NCBI GenBank assembly: GCA_945883455.1
Contig: CAMCXJ010000027.1
Coordinates: 1-17,560, forward strand
Origin: Prosthecobacter debontii
Lineage (GTDB): Bacteria > Verrucomicrobiota > Verrucomicrobiia > Verrucomicrobiales > Akkermansiaceae
Length of the DNA: 17,560 nt
Direction of reading: 5' to 3'
In this document: positions 1 through 7,038 of the stretch, piece by piece
How the letters are laid out: each line of letters opens with the position of its first letter
Position numbering within the stretch: the first letter of the stretch is position 1
Translations under genes and position numbers: made by a program
Notes under the pieces: generated by a model
What the model was told of the DNA's origin: nothing
The model's input: only the letters and a program-made list of their open reading frames with translations
The model's database searches: none

Positions 1-1
1 C

Positions 2-733
2 CGCGCCGAAAATTTCGACCAAGTGAACATCGACCTCATCGCCGGGATGCTGGAGGAGACCGAGGAAAACTGGCAGAACAACATCGCCAAGACCCTCGAA
101 CTCGCCCCTGATTCCGTCACGATTTATCAGATGGAAGTGCCGTATAACACCGGCATCTACAAGGACATGAAAGCCAGCGGCAGCCTCGTCGCGCCCATCG
201 CTGATTGGGAAACCAAACGCCGCTGGGTCAAGGAAGCCTTCGCCGAGCTCGAAGCCAACGGCTACACCATCTCCTCCGGCTACACCGCCGTGAAAAACCC
301 CGAAAGCACCAAGTTCATCTACCGCGATTCCCTCTGGGGCGGTGCCGATCTGTTAGGCCTCGGCGTGGCCTCGTTCTCCCATGCCAAAGGCGTCCACTAC
401 CAGAACCTCACGGAAATCGACGACTACGACGCGGCGATCTCTGCCGGTCGCATGCCGATAAAGCGCGCCCTCAAAACCACCGAGGAGGAACGCATGATCC
501 GCGAGTTCATCCTCCAGATGAAACTCGGCCGCGTGAAAGCCGACTATTTCCAAAGTAAATTCGGCATCCACATCCTCGAACGCTTCGCCGCCCCGCTCGC
601 CCAGATCCAATCCGAAGGCCTCCTCACCATCGAAGACTCCGCCATCCTCCTCACCCGCGACGGCCTCCTCTGCGTCGATAACCTCCTCCACGACTTCTTC
701 CTCCCCCACCACCACACCGACAAAATCGTCTGA
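2..733 (+). CDS. HemW/HemN-like radical SAM protein, 3' part (5' end outside window)
   Basis: The reading frame is open from the first bases of the window, so this gene begins upstream. The visible 243 residues match the middle and C-terminal part of the coproporphyrinogen III oxidase-like radical SAM family (HemN/HemW). An NIDLIAGM segment corresponds to the family's NxDLxxGxPxQT strand. WQNNIAKTLELAPDSVTIYQ matches the following helix and strand, and a GADLLGLGVASFSHAKGVHYQN block matches the HemW GxGAxS...N region. The [4Fe-4S] cysteine motif CxxxCxC would lie before the window and cannot be checked. HemW itself is a haem chaperone, but many paralogues serve in biosynthetic clusters. The next gene starts 44 nt downstream in the same direction and is chorismate-lyase-like, followed by a halogenase-like gene, so a pathway-specific radical SAM enzyme is as likely as housekeeping HemW. 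Family assignment is confident; the reaction is not known. Confidence 0.8.
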   Translation, partial: RAENFDQVNIDLIAGMLEETEENWQNNIAKTLELAPDSVTIYQMEVPYNTGIYKDMKASGSLVAPIADWETKRRWVKEAFAELEANGYTISSGYTAVKNPESTKFIYRDSLWGGADLLGLGVASFSHAKGVHYQNLTEIDDYDAAISAGRMPIKRALKTTEEERMIREFILQMKLGRVKADYFQSKFGIHILERFAAPLAQIQSEGLLTIEDSAILLTRDGLLCVDNLLHDFFLPHHHTDKIV

Positions 734-737
734 ACAG

Positions 738-772
738 ATCAAAAATCCAAAATCAGCATTCATCAATCTCTT
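738..772. repeat. Heptad-phased AT-rich repeat tract in intergenic spacer
   Basis: The trinucleotide ATC recurs at 738, 745, 752 and 766, with TTC at 759. This is an exact 7-nt spacing through the 44-nt spacer between the radical SAM gene and the chorismate-lyase-like gene. Units run as ATCAAAA, ATCCAAA, ATCAGCA, TTCATCA, ATCTCTT. It is one of four 7-nt-periodic tracts in this window. Confidence 0.55.
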
Positions 773-777
773 CACTC

Positions 778-1299
778 ATGCCGGTACCCAGCCTAGCGCC
801 CCTCCTCGCCACCTCCCACCTTGGGACGGTGCCGCTGTCTTGGATACCGGCGAACGAAGTCCCGCAGCCCTACCAAAAGCTCCTCGTTCACGATCACGAT
901 ATGACCTCGGAACTCGCCGCCTTCCATGGCGACTCCATCTCACTCACCGTCCTTCATTCCCAGCTTAACGATCCAATCTACCTCCGCGAAGTCACCCTCC
1001 ACGCCACCACCACCGGCAAGCTTGTCGAATACGGCCTCATCGAAATCCTCCTCGACTCTTTCCCGCCCGAACTCCGCCCCCGCATCCTCGCCGGAGACAC
1101 CCCCCTCGGCGCCATCCTCACCACCTCCGGACTCCCCTTCCGCAGCCAACCCCAAGGCTACTTCACCGTGCCAGCCCAAGTGCTCGATTCCATTTTCCCA
1201 CATTCTTCCTCTGGAAAAATCCTATTTGGACGCTACAATTACCTAGTTGGAAAAAATGCCCACATTTTCGCACGCATCCTCGAAATCCTTCCTCACTGA
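778..1299 (+). CDS. Chorismate lyase-like (UbiC/DUF98-type) protein
   Basis: This 173-aa soluble protein has no signal peptide. Its middle reads like the chorismate--pyruvate lyase fold: an HDHDMT entry at about residues 40-45, a YLREVTL strand with R70-E71, then VEYGLIEI, an IL-G-TPLGAIL segment, and a C-terminal YFTVPA strand. Family members of similar length convert chorismate to 4-hydroxybenzoate plus pyruvate, using a conserved arginine on the REV strand to hold the substrate. Because the gene sits between a HemN-like radical SAM gene and a flavin halogenase-like gene rather than ubiquinone genes, I infer it supplies a 4-hydroxybenzoate-type starter for a secondary product, as in xanthomonadin and other aryl-polyene pathways. 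It ends at 1299, and the next gene most likely starts only 22 nt later. A divergent DUF98 relative with another function is the main alternative. Confidence 0.55.
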   Translation: MPVPSLAPLLATSHLGTVPLSWIPANEVPQPYQKLLVHDHDMTSELAAFHGDSISLTVLHSQLNDPIYLREVTLHATTTGKLVEYGLIEILLDSFPPELRPRILAGDTPLGAILTTSGLPFRSQPQGYFTVPAQVLDSIFPHSSSGKILFGRYNYLVGKNAHIFARILEILPH

Positions 1300-1303
1300 A
1301 ATG

Positions 1304-1323
1304 CTCAATACTCAATCTCCAAT
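1304..1323. repeat. Three-unit heptad repeat abutting the halogenase-like start codon
   Basis: CTCAAT at 1304 and 1311 and TCCAAT at 1318 are spaced exactly 7 nt apart. They fill the gap between the stop at 1297-1299 and the ATG at 1322. The repeat supports 1322 rather than the in-frame ATGs at 1247 or 1301 as the true start of the next gene, because the repeated spacer would otherwise be translated. Confidence 0.45.
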
Positions 1324-2575
1324 GCAATACGATGCCATCATCATCGGCGGCGGTCCCGCCGGCACCACCTCCGCCACCCTCCTTGCCGAGAAAGGTCACC
1401 GCGTCCTACTCGTAGAGAAGACGACCTTTCCCCGCTACCACGTCGGCGAGTCCCTCATGCCGTTCTGCTGGTTCACTCTGAACCGCCTCGGTGTCCTCGA
1501 CCGCATGGAGGAGATCGGTTTCACCCGCAAACACAGCGTCCAGTTCGCTACCACCGACGGGAAAGTCTCCGCCCCATTCTACTTTTTCCAGCACTTCGAT
1601 CATCCCGCCGCGACCACCTGGCAGGTCGAGCGCCAGGATTTCGATCTCATGCTCCTCGACAACGCCCGCTCCAAGGGCGTCGAAGTCCGAGAAAATACCA
1701 CCGCCCTCGACTTCATAAAAAGTGGCGACCGCATCACCGGCATCCGCGCCCGTACCGGCGATGAGGATCCCTTCGAAGCCACCGCGCCCATCACCCTCGA
1801 TTGCACCGGCCGCGACGCGCTCTATCAGCGGAAACATGGCACCCGCCACCGCGATCCGCAGCTCAACAAGGTTTCCATCTGGACCCTCTTTCAGGACGCG
1901 AAACGCGACACCGGCCTTGAGGAGGGCGCGACCACCATCGCTTACCTCCCCGGCGGCGGCTGGTTCTGGAACATCCCACTGCGCAACGGCATCGTCAGCT
2001 CCGGCATCGTCGCCGAGCGCGACTACCTTTTCAAACCCGGCGAAACCCGCGATCCCGCCGAAATCTACGCCCGCGAAATCGAGAACAATGCGTGGATCAA
2101 GGAACACCTCTCCGTCGGCAACCAGTTCGGCGAATACTGGGTCACCGGCGAATATTCCTATCGCGCCGAACACTGCGCCAACGACGGCCTCGTCCTCGTC
2201 GGCGACGCCTTCGCTTTCCTCGATCCCGTTTTCTCCTCCGGTGTTTTCCTCGCGCTGAAGTCCGGTGAAATGGCTGCGGATGCCGCCCACGCCGCCCTCG
2301 AAAAAGGCGATACCTCCGCCGCCGCCTTCGCCCATTATGGAGAAACACTCTGCGGCCACATCGAGACCATGCGCCGCATCGTTTACGCCTTTTACGACAA
2401 GGACTTCAGCTTCGCCAAACTCATCCGCAAATACCCCGACCTCCGCCCGAAACTCACCGACGTCCTCATCGGCAACGTCGAAGGCCAGGACTACACCGAC
2501 CTCGCCCGCGCCATCGCCGATTTCGCGAAACTCCCCGAGCCGCTCGACTACGGACGTGTTCCTGTGGCGGTCTGA
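1322..2575 (+). CDS. Flavin-dependent halogenase-like FAD oxidoreductase
   Basis: The protein is 417 aa from the ATG at 1322. It opens directly with YDAIIIGGGPAG, the Rossmann FAD site (GGGPAG at residues 9-14), then GESLMP. A lysine at residue 70 (GFTRKHSVQF) sits where flavin-dependent halogenases carry the catalytic lysine. GWFWNIP at about 213-219 fits the halogenase signature GWxWxIP. VGDAFAFLDPVFSSGV, with D295, is the second FAD-contact motif. Length and motif spacing resemble phenol/pyrrole halogenases (PltA/CndH type) more than the longer tryptophan halogenases. Flavin reductase-supplied FADH2, oxygen and halide would give HOX for electrophilic halogenation. The upstream chorismate-lyase-like gene suggests a phenolic substrate. 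In-frame ATGs at 1247 and 1301 exist, but the first overlaps the preceding gene and the second would translate a repeat. A non-halogenating epoxidase or reductase of the same fold remains possible. Confidence 0.75.
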   Translation: MQYDAIIIGGGPAGTTSATLLAEKGHRVLLVEKTTFPRYHVGESLMPFCWFTLNRLGVLDRMEEIGFTRKHSVQFATTDGKVSAPFYFFQHFDHPAATTWQVERQDFDLMLLDNARSKGVEVRENTTALDFIKSGDRITGIRARTGDEDPFEATAPITLDCTGRDALYQRKHGTRHRDPQLNKVSIWTLFQDAKRDTGLEEGATTIAYLPGGGWFWNIPLRNGIVSSGIVAERDYLFKPGETRDPAEIYAREIENNAWIKEHLSVGNQFGEYWVTGEYSYRAEHCANDGLVLVGDAFAFLDPVFSSGVFLALKSGEMAADAAHAALEKGDTSAAAFAHYGETLCGHIETMRRIVYAFYDKDFSFAKLIRKYPDLRPKLTDVLIGNVEGQDYTDLARAIADFAKLPEPLDYGRVPVAV

Positions 2576-2662
2576 AAAAGTAGTGTGCCCCCTCCGTGGG
2601 TTCTCTTTTTTTGTATTCGGACAGGTTTCTCCCGAATAGAGGAATCCAGCCCGTAGGTTCTA

Positions 2663-2695
2663 GTCTTGCGTCTTGTGTCTTGAAGTCTTGAGTCT
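2663..2695. repeat. GTCTTG heptad repeat upstream of glycosyltransferase
   Basis: GTCTTG occurs at 2663, 2670, 2677 and 2685, followed by GTCT at 2692. The spacing is 7, 7, 8 and 7 nt. The tract ends 5 nt before the ATG at 2701, where a ribosome-binding site would be expected, and no Shine-Dalgarno sequence is visible. The remainder of the 125-nt spacer (2576-2662) shows no gene. Confidence 0.7.
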
Positions 2696-2700
2696 CCGAA

Positions 2701-3993
2701 ATGAACTTCGCCTTCCTCACTCCCGGAACCGGCTCCTACTATTGTGGGGCCTGCATGCGTGACAACGCGCTCGCGAAGTCGCTTCTCGCCGCCGGACACC
2801 GGGTGTCCCTGTTGCCGATGTATCTTCCGCTTCAGCTCGATGAGGAAATTTTACCACAGGAAGAAAACCCGATTTTTTTCGGCGGCATCAATGTCTATCT
2901 CCAGCAAAACCTTTCCCTGTTCCGGCACACGCCCCGCTGGCTCGATGATTTCCTGAACAACTCCAAGCTCCTCTGCTTCGCCGCCAAGCGCAGCCACATG
3001 ACCTCCGCCCGCCTCCACGGCGCGATGGCGCTGGCCATGCTCCGCATCGAAGGCAGCCACTTTGGCAAGGAACTCGATAAACTCATCGACTGGCTCGCCA
3101 CCGAAAAGCCCGACGTCCTCTGCCTCGGCACCGCCCTCCAGGCCGGCATGATCCGCCAGCTCAAGCAGCGCCTCGGCGTGAAAATCATCTGCTCCTTCCA
3201 AGGCGAGGACAGCTTCCTCGACGGCCTTCCCGAACCGTTCAAAACCGAATGCTGGGCCGAGCTGCGCGACCGCCTCAAGGACGCGGATCGGCTGCTCGCA
3301 CCCAGCCAATTTTATGCCGACCTCATGCGCCAGCGCCTCGATGCGCCCGATCTCCGCATCGAGATCATGCCCAACGGCATCGACCTCGAAGGCTACCTCC
3401 CGCCCAATCCAGCCTCGCCTCCCGTCATCGGCTACCTCGCCCGCATGATCCGGGAAAAAGGCGTCGGGCTTCTTGTATCCGCCTTCATTCATCTGCGGAA
3501 AAACCTCCATCATCCCGACGCCCGCCTCCACATCGCAGGAGCCTGCACCGCCGGCGACGAAGCCTTGGTTTCCTCCCTCAAACAACAACTCGAAGCCGCC
3601 GGACTCGCCGATCAGGTCACCTGGTCACCCAACATTTCCCGCGAGGAAAAAGCCGCCATGCTCTCCTCGCTGACCCTCTTCTCCGTCCCCGCCGCCTATC
3701 CGGAAGCCTTCGGCCTCTACCTGATCGAAGCCATGGCCAGCGGTGTGCCCGTCGTCCAACCCGCCTGCTCTTCGTTTCCCGAAATCATCGAGAACAGCGG
3801 TGGCGGCGTGCTCGTCCCGCCCGGCGATCCGGTCGCCCTAGCCCAAGCCTGGTATGATCTCATGCAGAACCACACCGCCCTCCCATCCTTGGGCGCGAGG
3901 GGGCGCCGCGCGGCGAAACAATTCTACAGTGTGGAGGCTATGCGCGAACGGTATCTCGCCCAAGCAACAGGACTGGTAAATCTCGGAGGCTGA
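2701..3993 (+). CDS. GT4-family glycosyltransferase (GT-B fold)
   Basis: This 430-aa protein has two Rossmann-like halves. The N-terminal acceptor half starts MNFAFLTPGTGSYYCGACMRDN, with a glycine-rich loop that precedes the first helix. The C-terminal donor half begins near residue 240 (PVIGYLARMIREKGVGLL), carries a VTWSPNISREEKAAMLSS nucleotide-binding segment, and has the retaining glycosyltransferase EX7E motif at E335 and E343 (PEAFGLYLIEAMASG). PNGIDLEGY ends the linker region. These are family-4 signatures: a retaining transferase using a nucleotide-sugar donor. The acceptor is unknown. There is no signal peptide or membrane segment, so it acts on the cytoplasmic side. It is separated from the halogenase-like gene by 125 nt containing a heptad repeat, so co-transcription with the putative pigment genes is uncertain. 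The start is unambiguous, because the conserved first strand begins at the ATG. Confidence 0.88.
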   Translation: MNFAFLTPGTGSYYCGACMRDNALAKSLLAAGHRVSLLPMYLPLQLDEEILPQEENPIFFGGINVYLQQNLSLFRHTPRWLDDFLNNSKLLCFAAKRSHMTSARLHGAMALAMLRIEGSHFGKELDKLIDWLATEKPDVLCLGTALQAGMIRQLKQRLGVKIICSFQGEDSFLDGLPEPFKTECWAELRDRLKDADRLLAPSQFYADLMRQRLDAPDLRIEIMPNGIDLEGYLPPNPASPPVIGYLARMIREKGVGLLVSAFIHLRKNLHHPDARLHIAGACTAGDEALVSSLKQQLEAAGLADQVTWSPNISREEKAAMLSSLTLFSVPAAYPEAFGLYLIEAMASGVPVVQPACSSFPEIIENSGGGVLVPPGDPVALAQAWYDLMQNHTALPSLGARGRRAAKQFYSVEAMRERYLAQATGLVNLGG

Positions 3994-4167
3994 ATGGTGA
4001 ACCAAGGCTTCCGATAGGTTTCCCAAATGCCGCCCTCAGGCATGCAGGTTCGCGCTTGAACGCAGACCCGCAGGAATCCCCGGGAAAAGATCTTGTCACA
4101 CACCGCCACGGCCGGAAACCTCGTATCCACCCTGCCTACGCTCAGAACCACGGAAGCCGCAAGTCGT

Positions 4168-6030
4168 ATGACCCACTTTCTCACCAAACATCTCGCCTGG
4201 CTGCTGCCTGCGGTCTGCCTCGTTTACATCGCCTCGAATATGTTCCGGGCGTCGCGTCCTTCGGAGGGTTTCGATTTCCAAGGCTTCGGGACGCTGCCGG
4301 TGGTCTCGAACGGACGGGTGCAGCCGCTGGACTCGCTGGCGCGCAACACGCTGCTGGCGATACACGCGAAGCAAAAAGTCCCCGGTGAAGGCGCACCTGC
4401 TACTCCTGCCGAATGGCTTGCGGAGCTCGCCTTCAAGCCCGCGCTCGCCGACACACGGAACATTTTCCTGATCCACCACGATGATTTGCTCGGGTTGACA
4501 GGCCTTACGCGCGGCAAGGAGAAGAGCTATCCCTTCGACCAGCTCAAGCCCGCCTTCCCGGCGCTGCAGAAGGAGGCCGCCCGCATCGAGAAGATCGATG
4601 CGCAGGCGCGCAGCGCTTACGAGAAAGCCCTGATGCGGCTCACGCGGAATCTTTTTTCCTACAACCAACTCAAGCACGCGCTCGCCCTGCCATCCAAGGA
4701 GAAGATGGAAACGGAGTTCGGTCTATTCCTTGAGAAAGTCACTGCCGCGCTGGCCGCCGCCGACAACAAGGATGCGCCGAAAGACCAGCCGCTCATCGAC
4801 GATGCGTCCGCCCGCATGCGCGAGATGCTCGCGTGGGCGCCCTTCAGCGAGGTGTTCACCACGCCCTCCGGAAAAGGCGATGACGGCTGGCGCAAACTGC
4901 CCGATTCCGTGATCGACTCCGCAGACACTGGCCAGCTCCACCCCGCCGCGCTCGCCTACGCCCGCCTCGGTGATTCCTACCGCGCGGGCGACAGCACCGC
5001 CTTCAACTCCGCCATCGAGGATTACCGGAAATGGCTTGCCGAAAACCGCTCCGATGCCGCCGGAAAAAGCTCGGCGGAAACGCTCTTCAATCGCATCGCG
5101 CCATTTTACCAAGCCATGGCGCTCTACGTTGCGGCCTTTTTGTGCGCGGCGTTTTCATGGCTGAAGGTTGGCTCCATCGCTCGGGTCGCCGCATTCCGCA
5201 TTTTGCTGATCGGCTTCGCGCTACACACCGCCGGGCTCATTACCCGCATGGTTCTCGAAGGCAGGCCGCCGGTTACGAACCTCTACTCCTCCGCCATCTT
5301 CATCGGCTGGGGTGTCATCGTCCTCAGCGCGGCGCTGGAGATTTTTCACAGCAACGCAATCGGCACGGCGGTTGCGGCAGTCGTTGGCTTCGCTACCCTT
5401 GTCGTCGCGCACCATCTTTCCCTTTCCGGCGACACCCTCGAAATGATGCGCGCCGTGCTCGATACGAATTTCTGGCTCGCCACCCATGTCGTCATCATCA
5501 CGCTCGGCTACTCGGCTTGTTTCCTCGCGGGTTGTATCGCGATCTTTTATATCATCCGCCGCGCCTTCGGCGAAATCCCCGTCGTCACCGCCACCTCTTT
5601 GCGCGGCATGGTCTATGGGCTCATCTGTTTTGCGACGCTCACCAGCTTCGTCGGCACCGTGCTCGGCGGCATCTGGGCGGACCAATCGTGGGGCCGGTTC
5701 TGGGGCTGGGATCCCAAGGAAAACGGCGCACTGCTCATCGTAATCTGGAACGCGATCATTCTCCACGCCCGCTGGGGCGGCATGGTCAAGGAGCGCGGCA
5801 TGATGGTCATGGCGGTCTTTGGAAACATCATCACCTCGTGGTCATGGTTCGGCACCAACATGCTCGGCATCGGCCTCCATTCTTACGGCTTCACCGACGC
5901 CGCGTTCTTCTGGCTCTCCGCCTTCATCGTCTCGCAGCTCGTGATCATGGGGCTGGGGTATCTGCCGGTGCGGAAAGTGGGGGAGCGTGGTTCGGTGGAA
6001 CTCCGAGCCGAGGAGAAACAGGTTTCCTGA
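4168..6030 (+). CDS. ccsA: CcsA-type cytochrome c biogenesis (haem lyase) membrane protein
   Basis: The protein is 620 aa from the ATG at 4168; an in-frame TTG at 4093 would add 25 residues without family resemblance. A first membrane helix (about residues 7-25) is followed by a large extracytoplasmic region of about 290 residues beginning LPVVSNGRVQPLDSLARN, typical of the long CcsA proteins in Bacteroidetes, planctomycetes and verrucomicrobia. About seven further helices start near residue 318. The diagnostic tryptophan-rich WWD haem-handling motif lies at 503-519 (WADQSWGRFWGWDPKEN). Histidines at 440 (LATHVV) and 571 (GLHSYGF) flank it as the expected periplasmic haem ligands. With CcsB/ResB, CcsA moves haem across the membrane and attaches it to apocytochrome CXXCH sites. 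No resB gene is visible within this window. The spacer 3994-4167 holds no gene or clear terminator. Confidence 0.9.
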   Translation: MTHFLTKHLAWLLPAVCLVYIASNMFRASRPSEGFDFQGFGTLPVVSNGRVQPLDSLARNTLLAIHAKQKVPGEGAPATPAEWLAELAFKPALADTRNIFLIHHDDLLGLTGLTRGKEKSYPFDQLKPAFPALQKEAARIEKIDAQARSAYEKALMRLTRNLFSYNQLKHALALPSKEKMETEFGLFLEKVTAALAAADNKDAPKDQPLIDDASARMREMLAWAPFSEVFTTPSGKGDDGWRKLPDSVIDSADTGQLHPAALAYARLGDSYRAGDSTAFNSAIEDYRKWLAENRSDAAGKSSAETLFNRIAPFYQAMALYVAAFLCAAFSWLKVGSIARVAAFRILLIGFALHTAGLITRMVLEGRPPVTNLYSSAIFIGWGVIVLSAALEIFHSNAIGTAVAAVVGFATLVVAHHLSLSGDTLEMMRAVLDTNFWLATHVVIITLGYSACFLAGCIAIFYIIRRAFGEIPVVTATSLRGMVYGLICFATLTSFVGTVLGGIWADQSWGRFWGWDPKENGALLIVIWNAIILHARWGGMVKERGMMVMAVFGNIITSWSWFGTNMLGIGLHSYGFTDAAFFWLSAFIVSQLVIMGLGYLPVRKVGERGSVELRAEEKQVS

Positions 6031-6033
6031 TTT

Positions 6034-6208
6034 CCGGTAGGGCTGATCCGGCTCGGTCGGCCCCTTTCCTGAATCAAACGCACCGCTCAATCGGACGGGA
6101 GTGAGATCTCGAAACAAAAGCCAACCTCACCACGGTTTCACTACCATTCCGGGATTACAGCTCCTCCGTTTTTGATCAGGGCCGACCGAGCCGGATCAGC
6201 CCTACCGG
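6034..6208. repeat. REPIN-like element: two inverted REP hairpins with GTAG heads
   Basis: Positions 6034-6063 and 6179-6208 form a perfect 30-bp inverted repeat separated by 115 nt. Each arm also folds on itself. In the left arm, 6040-6063 forms a nine-pair stem (GGGCTGATC against GGTCGGCCC reading inward, with two G-T wobbles) and a six-base loop CGGCTC. A GTAG tetranucleotide (6037-6040) sits at its 5' end. The right arm mirrors this on the minus strand (CTAC at 6202-6205). A GTAG tetranucleotide followed by a GC-rich imperfect hairpin is the classic REP recognition unit of RAYT transposases, and two inverted REPs make a BIME/REPIN. The element lies between the convergent ends of ccsA and mazG, the usual REP location, and may also block read-through. 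Confidence 0.75.
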
Positions 6209-6212
6209 TATG

Positions 6213-6231
6213 CAAAAGCCCGTAGCTTTTC
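6213..6231 (-). terminator. Probable weak terminator of mazG
   Basis: Directly after the mazG stop codon (6232-6234), the minus strand reads AAAAGC, a five-base loop, then GCTTTT. This gives a six-pair stem at 6214-6219/6225-6230 ending in four T. The stem is AT-rich and the U-tract short, so efficiency is doubtful. The adjacent REPIN may help. Confidence 0.4.
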
Positions 6232-7038
6232 TCAAAACCCCCGCAACTTCGCGGCGATCCATGCATCCTCCATTTCATCGAGCGTGGCGGCTTCGAGGGT
6301 TTTTCCGGCGGCCTTGAGGGCTTTCTCCATCTCCCCGAAGCGTTTCTCGAACTTGGCATTGGCGCGGGCCATGAGGACTTCGGGGTCGATCTTGCGGAAA
6401 CGGGAGAGGTTCACGACGGAGAAAAGCAGGTCGCCCAGCTCCTCCTCGACGGCGGGCATGTCCTGTTCGTCGATAGCGGATTGAAGTTCTAACAGCTCCT
6501 CACGGATCTTGGAAATCACGCTGGTTTCCTGCGGCCATTCGAAGCCGACCTTGGCGGCCTTTTTCAGGAGCTTCGCAGCACGTATGAGGGCGGGCAGGCC
6601 TTTGCCGGTGCCGTGGAGGTAGGGGACATCCTCCTCGCCTTTCTCGCCGCGCTTGATCGCGTCCCATTGTTTCAGCACCGCATCGGGATCGCCCGCTACC
6701 GCCTCGCCGAAGACGTGCGGATGGCGGCGGATGAGCTTGTCAGAAATCCCTTTCGCCACCGCATCGAGATCGAAGCGACCGGTTTCCTGTGCGATCTCGC
6801 TGTGGAAAACCACCTGGAGCAGGAGGTCGCCGAGTTCCTCGCGGATGTCGGTATCGTCGCCGCGCTGGATGGCGTCCACCGTTTCGTAGGCCTCCTCGAT
6901 GAGGTTCGGCACGATCGACTCGTGGGTCTGCTCAGCGTCCCACGGGCAGCCGCCCGGTGCACGCAGGCGGTGCATGATGGCGCGCAACCGTTCGAGTTCC
7001 GGCACACCGTTTCCGCTGATCATTTCCTCGTCTGTCAT
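6232..7038 (-). CDS. mazG: Nucleoside triphosphate pyrophosphohydrolase MazG
   Basis: This 268-aa protein has two MazG all-alpha domains, the usual bacterial length and architecture. Domain 1 carries APGGCPWDAEQTHESIVPNL, then EEAYETVDAI and EELGDLLLQVVFHSEIA, the EEXXE...EXXD magnesium-binding set, then IRRHPHVFGE. Domain 2 repeats EELLELQSAID and EEELGDLLFSVVNLSR. MazG hydrolyses NTPs to NMP and PPi, cleansing non-canonical nucleotides and, in E. coli, modulating ppGpp. The start ATG (7036-7038) overlaps the stop of the upstream rhomboid gene by four bases (ATGA), implying translational coupling. An internal ATG at 7021-7023 would shorten it by five residues. The gene ends next to a small hairpin and the REPIN. 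Confidence 0.95.
   Translation of the reverse strand: MTDEEMISGNGVPELERLRAIMHRLRAPGGCPWDAEQTHESIVPNLIEEAYETVDAIQRGDDTDIREELGDLLLQVVFHSEIAQETGRFDLDAVAKGISDKLIRRHPHVFGEAVAGDPDAVLKQWDAIKRGEKGEEDVPYLHGTGKGLPALIRAAKLLKKAAKVGFEWPQETSVISKIREELLELQSAIDEQDMPAVEEELGDLLFSVVNLSRFRKIDPEVLMARANAKFEKRFGEMEKALKAAGKTLEAATLDEMEDAWIAAKLRGF

Noticed and set aside
1406..2359. Long minus-strand open frame opposite the halogenase-like gene
   Set aside because: It is a shadow of a high-GC third-position coding gene: rich in G, A, E and V with no domain motif.
2578..2625. Possible intrinsic terminator after the halogenase-like gene (CCC...GGG before a T7 run)
   Set aside because: The stem is only about three pairs with no extension; the T run alone is not convincing.
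2663..2695. Heptad tract as a CRISPR array
   Set aside because: Units are 7 nt with no spacers of array-like length and no cas genes nearby.
4035..4055. Small hairpin upstream of ccsA (ATGCC/GGCAT)
   Set aside because: A five-pair stem without a T run or conserved context; likely chance.
4093..4167. TTG start for ccsA giving 25 more residues
   Set aside because: The ATG at 4168 is followed immediately by the first membrane helix, and the extension has no recognisable role.
5031..6104. Long plus-strand open frame overlapping ccsA
   Set aside because: Extremely R/H-rich translation, out of frame with a clearly genuine gene.
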